Source: Anaeromyxobacter sp.
GTDB lineage: Bacteria > Myxococcota > Myxococcia > Myxococcales > Anaeromyxobacteraceae
DNA: 50,594 nucleotides
Assembly: GCA_025360965.1 (NCBI GenBank)
Contig: JANYBC010000259.1
Location: forward strand, 1-50,594
Direction: 5' to 3'
Position numbers and translations under genes: made by a program
Shown: piece after piece, positions 20,543 through 27,685 of the stretch
Numbering within the stretch: position 1 is the stretch's first letter
How the letters are laid out: every line of letters starts with the position of its first letter
Notes under the pieces: model-generated
What the model saw: only the letters and a program-made list of their open reading frames with translations
Databases searched by the model: none
Told to the model about the DNA's origin: nothing

Positions 20543-22015
20543 ATGACGCCCACTGAACCTGACGCGACCACCCCTGAACTGCGGAAGCTCCCCAGGGCCG
20601 ACCGGCTCCTGCTGGCGGCCGAGCGCGCCGGCCTGCTGGTCCGGCTCGGCCACGCGCCGGTGATGGAGGCGATCCGGGCCGAGCTCGAGGGGCGCCGGGT
20701 CACGGTGCTGGCCGGGGCGCCCTGCCCCCCGGCCGAGGAGATCGAGGCGGCGCTGCTGGCTCGGCTGGCCGCCGGCGTCCCGGGGGCGCTGCGGCGGGTC
20801 ATCAACGCCACCGGCGTGATCCTCCACACCAACCTGGGGCGAGCCCCGCTCTCGCCGGCCACCGCCGACGCCATGGCCGCCGCCGCCGAGGGCTACTCGA
20901 CGCTGGAGTTCGACCTGGACCAGGGCGAGCGCGGCGACCGGCACCACCACGCCGCGGCGGCGCTCTGCCGGCTCACGGGAGCCGAGGATGCGGTGGCAGT
21001 CAACAACTGCGCCGCGGCGGTGCTGCTCTCGCTGGCCGCCCTCTCCGGCGCCCGCCCCTCGGGCCAGCCGCCCGGCGGGGCCTCCCCGGAGTTGCCCGCG
21101 CCCGGCTTGCCGGAAGTGCCCGCACCCGGCTTGCCGGAAGTGATAGTGAGCCGCGGCCAGCTCATCGAGATCGGCGGCGGCTTCCGCATCCCCGACGTGC
21201 TGCGCCGCTCCGGCGCGGCGCTGGTCGAGGTCGGCACCACCAACCGGACCTACCTCGCCGACGTCGAGGAGGCGCTCACGCCGCGGACCCGCGCCCTGCT
21301 CTCGGTCCACCGCTCCAACTTCCGGCTCGACGGCTTCGTGACCGAGCCGACCCTGGCCGAGCTGGTGGCGCTGGCGCGGCGGCGCGATCTCTGGGTGGTC
21401 GACGACCTCGGCTCGGGGACGCTGCTGCCGACCGCCCCTTATGGTTTGGCCGCCGAGCCGACCGTGTCCGAGCGGGTCGCGAGCGGCGTCGACCTGGTCT
21501 GCTTCTCGGGCGACAAGCTGCTGGGCGGGCCACAGGCCGGGCTGATCGTGGGGCGGGGCCCGGCCGTGGCGCTGGTGAAGCGCCACCCGCTGCTGCGGGC
21601 GCTGCGGCTCGACAAGGTGGCGCTGGCCGGCCTCTCGGCGACGCTGGCCAGCTACGAGCGCGGCGAGGCGCTGCGCGAGCTCCCGATCTGGCGGGCCATC
21701 GCCCGGCCGCTCGACGAGCTGGAGGCGACGGCGCGCCGCTGGCTGCTGCGGACGGCGGCGGTCGCTCCCCGGGCCGAGGTGCGGCGGGGCGAGTCGGCGG
21801 TGGGGGGCGGGACGCTGCCGGGCGAGACGCTGCCGACCTGGCTGCTGGCGCTCCCCTGCCCCGATCCGGCGGCGCTGCTGGCGGCGCTGCGCCGTGGGCC
21901 GGTGCCGGTGGTGGCCCGCATCTCCGACGGGGCGGTGCTGCTCGACCCGCGCACCGTGCTCGACGGCGAGGAGGCTGGGCTGCTGGAGTCGCTCGAGGCG
22001 GCGCTGCGTGGATAG
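20543..22015 (+). CDS. selA: L-seryl-tRNA(Sec) selenium transferase
   Basis: 490 residues from ATG 20543. The SelA landmarks are present: INATGVILHTNLGRAPLS (88-105), YSTLEFDLDQGERGDRH (118-134), the VNNCAAAVLL loop, IVSRGQLIEIGGGFRIPDV, and the PLP lysine K325 in CFSGDKLLGGPQAG. The enzyme converts seryl-tRNA(Sec) to selenocysteinyl-tRNA using selenophosphate. It is slightly longer than usual because of an insert at about residues 168-198 rich in Pro, Gly and Ala, encoded partly by a 24-bp tandem repeat (21091-21138). selB is upstream on the same strand, but an NADH dehydrogenase block and rhuM lie between them. Confidence 0.97.
   Translation: MTPTEPDATTPELRKLPRADRLLLAAERAGLLVRLGHAPVMEAIRAELEGRRVTVLAGAPCPPAEEIEAALLARLAAGVPGALRRVINATGVILHTNLGRAPLSPATADAMAAAAEGYSTLEFDLDQGERGDRHHHAAAALCRLTGAEDAVAVNNCAAAVLLSLAALSGARPSGQPPGGASPELPAPGLPEVPAPGLPEVIVSRGQLIEIGGGFRIPDVLRRSGAALVEVGTTNRTYLADVEEALTPRTRALLSVHRSNFRLDGFVTEPTLAELVALARRRDLWVVDDLGSGTLLPTAPYGLAAEPTVSERVASGVDLVCFSGDKLLGGPQAGLIVGRGPAVALVKRHPLLRALRLDKVALAGLSATLASYERGEALRELPIWRAIARPLDELEATARRWLLRTAAVAPRAEVRRGESAVGGGTLPGETLPTWLLALPCPDPAALLAALRRGPVPVVARISDGAVLLDPRTVLDGEEAGLLESLEAALRG
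21091..21138 (+). repeat. 24-bp tandem repeat inside selA
   Basis: Two copies (21091-21114 and 21115-21138) differ at 3 of 24 positions. Each contains the palindrome CCGGCTTGCCGG. In protein they read PAPGLPEV twice. The reading frame is kept, so the repeat adds a Pro-rich loop to SelA. Confidence 0.85.
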
Positions 22016-22018
22016 GGC

Positions 22019-22041
22019 CCGCTCGGGGTCCGGGCGAGCGG
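22019..22041 (+). terminator. Hairpin after selA
   Basis: CCGCTCG (22019-22025) pairs with CGAGCGG (22035-22041) around a 9-base loop, starting 4 bases after the selA stop. There is no T-run. It lies between the convergent selA and OmpR-type regulator genes, where a terminator is expected. Confidence 0.4.
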
Positions 22042-22119
22042 CTCCGATCGGCGAACCAGAGGCGTAGCTCAGCACCGCCCGACCCCCACCGCGCGGTCAA
22101 CGCTGAAGCCGTCCCGGCC

Positions 22120-22812
22120 TTACGGATTGAACCGGTACCCCACCCCGCGCACCGTCTCCAGGTGGCGCGGGTCCTCGGCGTCGTCGCCGATGTGGGCGCG
22201 CAGCCGGGCCACGAAGTTGTCGACGGTCCGCGCCGTGCCGAAGTAGCGCGAGCCCCAGACCGATTCCATGAGCTGCTCGCGCGAGAAGACCCGGTCCGGG
22301 TGGGTGACGAAGTAGAGCAGCAGGTCAAACTCTCGGGTGGTCAGGTCGAGCGGCCTGCCGTTGGCGGTGGCCCGCCGCGCCTGCAGGTCGACCTCGATCG
22401 GCCCGGCCTTCTTGACGCTGCGGACCTCGCCGGTCTCGCCCCTGGCCCGGCGGCGCCGCAGCAGCGCCCCGATGCGGGCCAGCAGCTCCTTCAAGCTGAA
22501 GGGCTTGACCATGTAGTCGTCGGCCCCGAGCTGCAGGCCGGCCACCTTGTCGGTCTCCTGCCCCTTGGCCGAGAGGATCAGCACCGGCAGGTCGGCGTCG
22601 TCCCGGCGCAGCTCGCGGATCAGCTCCAGCCCGCCCAGCCGCGGCAGCATGACGTCGACCACCAGCAGGTCGAAGCGCTCGCTCCTCGCCAGCTGCAGCC
22701 CGGTCTCGCCGTCCGCGGCGGAGCGGACCGCGTACCCCTCCATGGTCAGGTTGAGCTGCAGCCCGCGAAGGATGGAGGGGTCGTCCTCGATGACCAGGAT
22801 GCGCTCGCTCAC
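22120..22812 (-). CDS. OmpR/PhoB-family response regulator
   Basis: 230 residues from GTG 22812, overlapping the kinase stop (GTGA). The receiver has acidic pair E9-D10-D11, phosphoacceptor D53 in LLVVDVMLPRLGG and Lys in YMVKPFSLKEL. A winged helix follows: PLDLTTREFDLLLYFVTHPD, then VFSREQLMESVWG, the recognition helix in TVDNFVARLRAHIGD and ETVRGVGYRFNP at the end, typical of OmpR/PhoB regulators. It is paired with the adjacent kinase. The signal is unknown; the next gene upstream is the nine-haem cytochrome, so control of that gene is possible but unproven. Confidence 0.95.
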   Translation of the reverse strand: MSERILVIEDDPSILRGLQLNLTMEGYAVRSAADGETGLQLARSERFDLLVVDVMLPRLGGLELIRELRRDDADLPVLILSAKGQETDKVAGLQLGADDYMVKPFSLKELLARIGALLRRRRARGETGEVRSVKKAGPIEVDLQARRATANGRPLDLTTREFDLLLYFVTHPDRVFSREQLMESVWGSRYFGTARTVDNFVARLRAHIGDDAEDPRHLETVRGVGYRFNP

Positions 22813-23702
22813 GGCGTGGTCTCCGCGGCCGGCAGGGTGATGGAGAAGGCGGCGCCGCGGCCCACCTCCGAGCTGACGGCGACCTTGCCGCCGTGGGCGC
22901 CGACGATGTGCTTGACCATGGCCAGCCCCAGCCCGGTACCCTCGATGGAGCGCTGCAGCGGATCGCGGGCCCGGTAGAACTTGTCGAAAATGCGCTTCTG
23001 GTCCGGACCGGAGATGCCCGGGCCGTTGTCGGCCACCGTGATCACCACCGCAGGGCCGTCGCGCTCGGCGCTCACCGTGATGCGCTTCTCCGGACCGGTG
23101 TACTTGAGGGCGTTGTAGAGCAGGTCGAGCAGGGCGCCGCTCAGCGCGCCGCGGTCGGCCACCACCTCGGGCAGGTCGCCGCCGAAGTCGCGGGTCAGCG
23201 CGACCGGGTGGGTCAGCATCTGCGGCTCGAAGGCGTGGAGGGCGTCCTCGATGATGGGGAGCACCAGCTGGCGCTCCAGGTCGAAGCGCCGCTTCCCCGA
23301 CTCCATGCGGGCCCAGTCGAGCAGCCGGTTGATGAGGGTGGAGAGCCGGGCGGTCTCGTCGGCGATGATCCCGAGCGCCTCGGCGCGGCGGGCGTCGTCG
23401 GTGAGCCGGCCCATCTGCAGGGTCTCGACGAACATGCGGATCGAGGTGAGCGGGGTGCGCAGGTCGTGCGACACCTTGTTGACGAAGTCTGTCTGCAGCC
23501 GGGCCACCCGGGCCTCGCGCTGCACCACGATGAGGGTGGCGGCGCTGCCGGCCACCGTGGTGGCCACCAGGGTGAGGATCAGCGCACCGAAGACGTAGTC
23601 GCGCGGCGCCGCGCCGAAGACCAGGATCAGCACGCCCACCGTCAGCATGAGGGCGGCCGGGATGAAGACGAAGCCGATGATCAGGGGCAGGATGCGGCGC
23701 AC
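22809..23702 (-). CDS. Membrane sensor histidine kinase
   Basis: 297 residues from ATG 23702. Two TM helices (about 5-30 and 38-60) with almost no loop between them leave no real periplasmic sensor domain, so it may sense the membrane or a partner protein. HisKA follows with H79 in NKVSHDLRTPLTSIRMF, then the N box LLDLLYNALKYTG, G1 VADNGPGISG, F box RIFDKFYRARDP and G2 GTGLGLAMVKHI. All catalytic boxes are intact. It is coupled to the OmpR-type regulator by a 4-base overlap. Confidence 0.94.
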   Translation of the reverse strand: MRRILPLIIGFVFIPAALMLTVGVLILVFGAAPRDYVFGALILTLVATTVAGSAATLIVVQREARVARLQTDFVNKVSHDLRTPLTSIRMFVETLQMGRLTDDARRAEALGIIADETARLSTLINRLLDWARMESGKRRFDLERQLVLPIIEDALHAFEPQMLTHPVALTRDFGGDLPEVVADRGALSGALLDLLYNALKYTGPEKRITVSAERDGPAVVITVADNGPGISGPDQKRIFDKFYRARDPLQRSIEGTGLGLAMVKHIVGAHGGKVAVSSEVGRGAAFSITLPAAETTP

Positions 23703-23747
23703 GGGGTGCCGGCAGTCTAGCGGATGCGCGGGCCGCTGGCATGCGAA

Positions 23748-23777
23748 GGCCGGCGAGCCCCTGGGGACTCGCCGGCC
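23748..23777 (-). terminator. Strong hairpin after the nine-haem cytochrome gene
   Basis: GGCCGGCGAG (23748-23757) pairs perfectly over 10 bp with CTCGCCGGCC (23768-23777) around a 10-base loop. It starts 40 bases after the cytochrome stop on the minus strand and precedes the kinase gene. Only a short TT follows on that strand, so rho-independent action is uncertain, but position and strength suit a terminator. Confidence 0.6.
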
Positions 23778-23816
23778 GGATCCACCCGCGGACGGGTGGT
23801 GAAGCCAGGCGGCTCG

Positions 23817-26591
23817 CTACCTGGTGAAGCCGCTCACGTGCGAGATGGTGGTGTCCATCACCTCGTACTCGAAGCTCGGGTTGTGGACGCCGCGGCTGGC
23901 GTCATCCTGCACCAGCACGGTGTTCCAGAGCGCCTTGGCGATGACCGGGTTGAAGCCGGTGGCCGAGACGGTGCCGTCCTTGGTGGTGTCGGTGAAGACG
24001 ATCCCGGGCGCGCCGGCCAGGTAGCCGGTGCAGTTGGCCGAGATGGCGTCGACCATCGTGCAGCCCTGCACCAGCCCCCCGTTGTTGGGATCGGTGAGGA
24101 AGGCGTCCTGGCCGGTCTTGTTGGCGATGAAGTAGCGCAGGGTGGTGGCGCCGACGGTGACGTCCACCATGCCGCTCCGGTTGGCCACCAGCGCCGCCGT
24201 GGTCCCGGCGGGGATGACGTCGGCGTACTTGAGGCGGAGGATGGCGTTGCCCACCGCGGCCTTGGTCGCGAACAGGCGGCCGTCGAAGGCCCCCTGGATC
24301 GACTCGGTGCTGTAGGAGGTGTGGCACCTGTTGCAGAGGTCCGGCGTGGCCTTGAAGTCATGCCGCGTCTGCCCCTCCATCCCCAGGACCTTGTCGTAGT
24401 CGGTGAGCACCATGTGGCAGGTCACGCAGGTGTCGGTGATGTAGGAGTGGCGCGAGCGGGTGGTCGGGCTGTTGTACCGGTGGGCTCCGAGCCAGTAGGC
24501 GTTGCGTCCCATCAGCACGTCACCCTGGGCGGCCTCATGCGGCGCGCCGTAGCTGGTCAGGTTGCCGTAGCGGATGTCGCCGTCCTCGTGCAGGTAGGGG
24601 CCGGCCGGGATGGCCGGCGGACCGGTGACGGCGGCCGAGTAGCCCTGTCGGCTGTTGTGGCAGGAGATGCAGAGCGCGCCCTTGCCGACGCCGGCGGCCT
24701 TGAAGCCGGAGGGCAGCATCCAGGTCTCGCCCTCGACGGGGCCGACCGCCGAGAGGTTGTTCCACTCCACCTTGCCGGCCTCACCCTCGCCGTGCGAGTC
24801 GTGGCAGGCTTGGCAGCTGATGGGCTCGGCGTTGGTGACCCGCAGGTCGGCCGGCAGGACGGTCAGGCCGCGGTTGCCGTTGGCGGTGGGCAGGATCTTC
24901 CGGTAGGCCTTGAAGCCCTGGGCGCTGTGGCAGCAGGCGCAGGTGTTGGCCAGCGTGTTGTCGGGGTTCGAGTTGAAGGTGAAGGTGGCGTAGCTGGAGT
25001 GGCCGCTGTTGAGCCACTGCGGGTACCGGCCGTGGCGCGGCGCCCGGGCGTGGCAGGTGGCGCAGAGGTTGGCCGAGTAGCTGACCCGGGGGCCGACCGA
25101 CGCGCCGTTGGAGGTGGTGTGCCTGGCGGTCTGCGGGCCGTGGCAGTTCTCGCACTGCACGCCGGCGAGCTTGGCGGGGGCCGGGTACCTGGTCCAGAAG
25201 TCGGCCTCGGCGTTCAGGTCACCCTGGAGCGGCGAGAAGAGGACGTTGGCGGCGGTCATGGCGTCGGCGAAGCCGGAGGCGCCCTTCAGCCCGATGCCCA
25301 CCGTGTGGCACGGGGTGCAGGAGGCGGTGTAGTGGCCGTCGGGGAGCGGCTCCATGATTCCGGCGTACATGACCTGCTTGTGGCCGGTCTTGAGCCACGG
25401 GGTGAACTGGTCGCCGACGAGCCCGGTCGAGGTGTGGCAGGCGAGGCAGGCGGCGCTGGCCGTCCCCGGGCCGTCCATGGCGCCCGTGAAGCCACCTGCG
25501 GTGATGGTGAACCGGAGGATGTTGCCCTCGCTGACGGCGTAGTCACCGGCGCTGGTGGGCGTGAAGTCGGGGTACGGCGAGGTGGCGTCGTTGAGGACCA
25601 CGTTGGATCCGGACGGCCCGGCCAGCGACCAGCTCCAGCTCGACTTCTGCGTGAACAGGTAGTTGCCGGCGGCGGTCTTGAAGGGGTACTGGCCCTGCAG
25701 GATGACCGGGGAGTTGAGCGGCACGCTGGCCAGGCCGGTGGTGGGGACGGCGGGGATGACGGCGGCCACGCTGACAGCGGCGGTGTAGACCTTGCCGTTG
25801 ATGGTGACGTCGACCTTCAGCTGGGTGGTGTTCCCCTGCCCGACCGCCTGGTCGTAGGAGAGCGGGACCACCTGGTAGCGGTCGATGTTGATGGGCGGCT
25901 CGTCGGGGTTGGCCTTGTAGGTCGGCGCGGCCAGCTCGACCACGTGCTTCTTGAACTCCGCGGCCGAGGCCAGCGTGGCCTTCGGGGTGGCCGAGGTGGC
26001 GCTGTCGAAGGTGACCGCCGGGCCGGAGACCACCGCCCACTGGTAGGTCCTGGTGGCGCTGGCGAGCGAGGCGTCGAAGACCAGCACGTTGGCGGCCAGC
26101 GAGACCTGCGTCCCCGGGACCACCGGCGAGGTGGTGTCGGTGCGCCGGGCGCTCACGGCCACCGGGCCGGTCGGGTTGAGCGCGATGTTCAGCGTGACGG
26201 TCCTGGTCGGCTGGAGGTCGACCGACTGGGAGAAGGAGCGGTAGCCGCTCGCCGCGATGGTGACGGTCCGCGCGCCGGTCGGTATGGCCAGCGAGTAGGC
26301 ACCGGCGGCGTCGGTGGTCGTCGAGAGCAGGTCGGTGCCGACCGGTACGGTAACATTGGCCTGCGCGACCTTGTTGCCGTAGGTGTCGCTGACCACGCCT
26401 GCCAGCGTGCCGTACGCGGTGGCGTCGGCGCCGGCCGGGCCGGTGGCACCGGTCGGCCCCGTCGATCCGGTGGCACCGGTCGACCCGCCGGCCCCGTTCG
26501 CACCGGCCGCACCGTCACTGCCGGTGCAGCCCGTGATCAGCATGACGCTCGCCAGCAGGATTCCTCCAGCCCGCTTCAACATGGAATGCAT
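23817..26591 (-). CDS. Nine-haem c-type cytochrome lipoprotein with collagen-like stalk
   Basis: 924 residues from ATG 26591, chosen because a lipoprotein signal peptide begins there (ILLASVMLITGC, lipobox cysteine C22); the open frame upstream to 26795 is not protein-like. Residues 24-55 form a Gly-X-Y collagen-like tract (GSTGATGSTGPTGATGPAG). Residues 60-140 look like a carboxypeptidase-regulatory-type beta sandwich (LAGVVSDTYGNKVAQANVTV). Nine CXXCH haem sites follow, with first cysteines at 382, 425, 480, 510, 551, 593, 641, 722 and 753; one is CACCH. Many histidines between them can serve as distal ligands. The last 150 residues have no haem site. It should be exported, lipidated and haem-loaded in the periplasm or on the outer surface, and probably carries electrons out of the cell as in Geobacter and Anaeromyxobacter; the exact partner is unknown. 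Confidence 0.93.
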   Translation of the reverse strand: MHSMLKRAGGILLASVMLITGCTGSDGAAGANGAGGSTGATGSTGPTGATGPAGADATAYGTLAGVVSDTYGNKVAQANVTVPVGTDLLSTTTDAAGAYSLAIPTGARTVTIAASGYRSFSQSVDLQPTRTVTLNIALNPTGPVAVSARRTDTTSPVVPGTQVSLAANVLVFDASLASATRTYQWAVVSGPAVTFDSATSATPKATLASAAEFKKHVVELAAPTYKANPDEPPINIDRYQVVPLSYDQAVGQGNTTQLKVDVTINGKVYTAAVSVAAVIPAVPTTGLASVPLNSPVILQGQYPFKTAAGNYLFTQKSSWSWSLAGPSGSNVVLNDATSPYPDFTPTSAGDYAVSEGNILRFTITAGGFTGAMDGPGTASAACLACHTSTGLVGDQFTPWLKTGHKQVMYAGIMEPLPDGHYTASCTPCHTVGIGLKGASGFADAMTAANVLFSPLQGDLNAEADFWTRYPAPAKLAGVQCENCHGPQTARHTTSNGASVGPRVSYSANLCATCHARAPRHGRYPQWLNSGHSSYATFTFNSNPDNTLANTCACCHSAQGFKAYRKILPTANGNRGLTVLPADLRVTNAEPISCQACHDSHGEGEAGKVEWNNLSAVGPVEGETWMLPSGFKAAGVGKGALCISCHNSRQGYSAAVTGPPAIPAGPYLHEDGDIRYGNLTSYGAPHEAAQGDVLMGRNAYWLGAHRYNSPTTRSRHSYITDTCVTCHMVLTDYDKVLGMEGQTRHDFKATPDLCNRCHTSYSTESIQGAFDGRLFATKAAVGNAILRLKYADVIPAGTTAALVANRSGMVDVTVGATTLRYFIANKTGQDAFLTDPNNGGLVQGCTMVDAISANCTGYLAGAPGIVFTDTTKDGTVSATGFNPVIAKALWNTVLVQDDASRGVHNPSFEYEVMDTTISHVSGFTR

Positions 26592-26642
26592 TGCAGTTCC
26601 CCCGGGAAGGCTGCGCGCAGATTGCGCTTCAGCGAATCTGCC

Positions 26643-26671
26643 ATCAATTGTCCGGGTCAATGCCTTTTCAA
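26643..26671 (-). promoter_or_regulatory. Putative promoter of the nine-haem cytochrome gene
   Basis: On the minus strand TTGAAA (26671-26666) is followed after 17 bases by ATTGAT (26648-26643), 51 bases before the ATG. The -35 is good, the -10 matches only 3 of 6 bases. Confidence 0.3.
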
Positions 26672-26867
26672 ACAGAACATTCGGGGACCCTCGGGATTGT
26701 CCGTGAATCCGGTCGGTTGAGAGGGGCGCCAAGAAGTCGCATCCCGGGAACGCCGCCTGGTCGTCTAGACATGAAGTGGAACCATTTGTAATCACTGTAT
26801 AGTTGTCAATCTTTGCTCAACGTGAACGCACCCTGTGCGGACCGCCGCAGGGCCACCCTGGCGGTGC

Positions 26868-26991
26868 GCGTCAATCGTCCGCGCTCCGGTCGGGTTGCTG
26901 CGTCAGATTGGCCTCATTGAGTCTTGATGGCGGTCATGCCATTGACGCCATTTGACGCATCATTGGAGCACCAACGACCCTGCCTGCGTCA
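26868..26991. repeat. Array of TGACGC boxes in both orientations
   Basis: GCGTCAAT (26868-26875), TGCGTCA (26899-26905), ATTGACGC (26941-26948), TTGACGCAT (26952-26960) and TGCGTCA (26985-26991) lie within 124 bases. The two middle copies are direct repeats exactly 10 bases apart, which is one helical turn. A transcription-factor binding array is the likely meaning. CRE-like half sites are not specific enough to name the factor. Confidence 0.5.
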
Positions 26992-27083
26992 TGGTGTCAC
27001 GCACGGGGGGGGGAGGGCTTGCCTGCCCTGCTCGCCCGGGCCGTGGGCGGGACCCAGCAGGTGGACGGCGCGCCGCCGCCAGT

Positions 27084-27623
27084 TCAGCGGGCGCTGCCGG
27101 CTCCGCCGCGACGGACCCGCCGCGGCCGGGCCGCCACCTCGTGGATCGACTCCCGGGTGACGTAGGCGGTGCCGTGGAAGAGGGCCACCGCCGCCCCCTT
27201 GGCGTCGCGCACCGTGACCTCGACGCGGGAGAGGCGGGCCGAGCGCGAGACCTCGAGCGCCGTGGCGGTGAGCGTGCCGCTCCTCGTGGCCGCCAGGAAG
27301 GAGATGGAGACGTCGATGGCCAGCGCCACCGGCCCATGGCTGTTGCAGGCCACCGCGAAGGCGAAGTCGGCCAGCGTGAAGATGGCACCGCCCTGGGCCA
27401 CGTCCACGCCGTTCATGTGATCGGGCCGCAGCGTCATGCGGGCCACGCTTCGCCCCGGGCCGCAGTCGACGAGTCGGATGCCGGCGCCGGCGGCGAAGCG
27501 GTCGCGGCCGAAGAAGCGCCGCAGGAAGGCTGGGGTGGGGACGGCCGGCGGGGGCGCGCCCGGACCGCGGCGGCGGGTACCCGGTGCGGGCTTCGGTGCG
27601 GGCGCGGGCTTCGGGGTGGGCAT
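27084..27623 (-). CDS. PaaI-type hotdog-fold thioesterase
   Basis: 179 residues from ATG 27623; TTG 27668 in the same frame would add 15 residues. Residues 1-30 are Pro/Ala/Lys-rich. The hotdog domain follows: PDHMNGVDVAQGGAIFTLAD (the HxxG..QGG.IF.LAD pattern of PaaI), then AFAVACNSHG and a strand-rich C-terminal half. PaaI proteins hydrolyse acyl-CoA or aryl-CoA thioesters. It is the last gene of the fadI-fadJ operon, 62 bases after fadJ, where it could release CoA from stalled intermediates. Confidence 0.85.
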   Translation of the reverse strand: MPTPKPAPAPKPAPGTRRRGPGAPPPAVPTPAFLRRFFGRDRFAAGAGIRLVDCGPGRSVARMTLRPDHMNGVDVAQGGAIFTLADFAFAVACNSHGPVALAIDVSISFLAATRSGTLTATALEVSRSARLSRVEVTVRDAKGAAVALFHGTAYVTRESIHEVAARPRRVRRGGAGSAR

Positions 27624-27685
27624 GGGCCGGTTGACGCTGCCATGGCGGCGGGACCTGCCGCAAGGCAACCCCGCCGGGGGGACGC

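Larger units (their letters stand above)
26592..27083. other. Long upstream region of the cytochrome gene, 492 bases
   Basis: No protein-like frame. The part near 26780-26820 is the most AT-rich stretch for several kb. It holds a weak promoter-like pair at 26643-26671 and an array of TGACGC boxes at 26868-26991. A run of nine G lies at 27005-27013. The region must contain the cytochrome promoter and the end of the thioesterase operon, which converges on it from the same strand. Confidence 0.55.

Noticed and set aside
22016-22119. Possible tRNA-Sec (selC) after selA
   Set aside because: The region forms a simple hairpin but no cloverleaf with anticodon TCA or acceptor ending could be drawn.
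24325-24340. TGGCAC...TTGCA resembling a sigma-54 -24/-12 site
   Set aside because: Spacing is 3 instead of 5 bases and it lies inside the cytochrome coding region.
23724-26720. Plus-strand open frame of 998 codons opposite the cytochrome gene
   Set aside because: Val/Gly/Arg-rich without motifs, whereas the minus strand has nine haem sites and a lipobox.
26592-26795. Longer N-terminus for the cytochrome (start at 26795)
   Set aside because: It would bury the lipoprotein signal peptide inside the protein; the ATG at 26591 puts the signal peptide at the N-terminus.
26804-26809. Perfect minus-strand TTGACA as -35 of the cytochrome promoter
   Set aside because: No acceptable -10 box at 15-19 bases; the match is probably chance in an AT-richer patch.
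27005-27013. Nine-G runs here and near 32866
   Set aside because: They could be slippage-prone switches, but both lie outside genes with no promoter spacing context; treated as composition effects.
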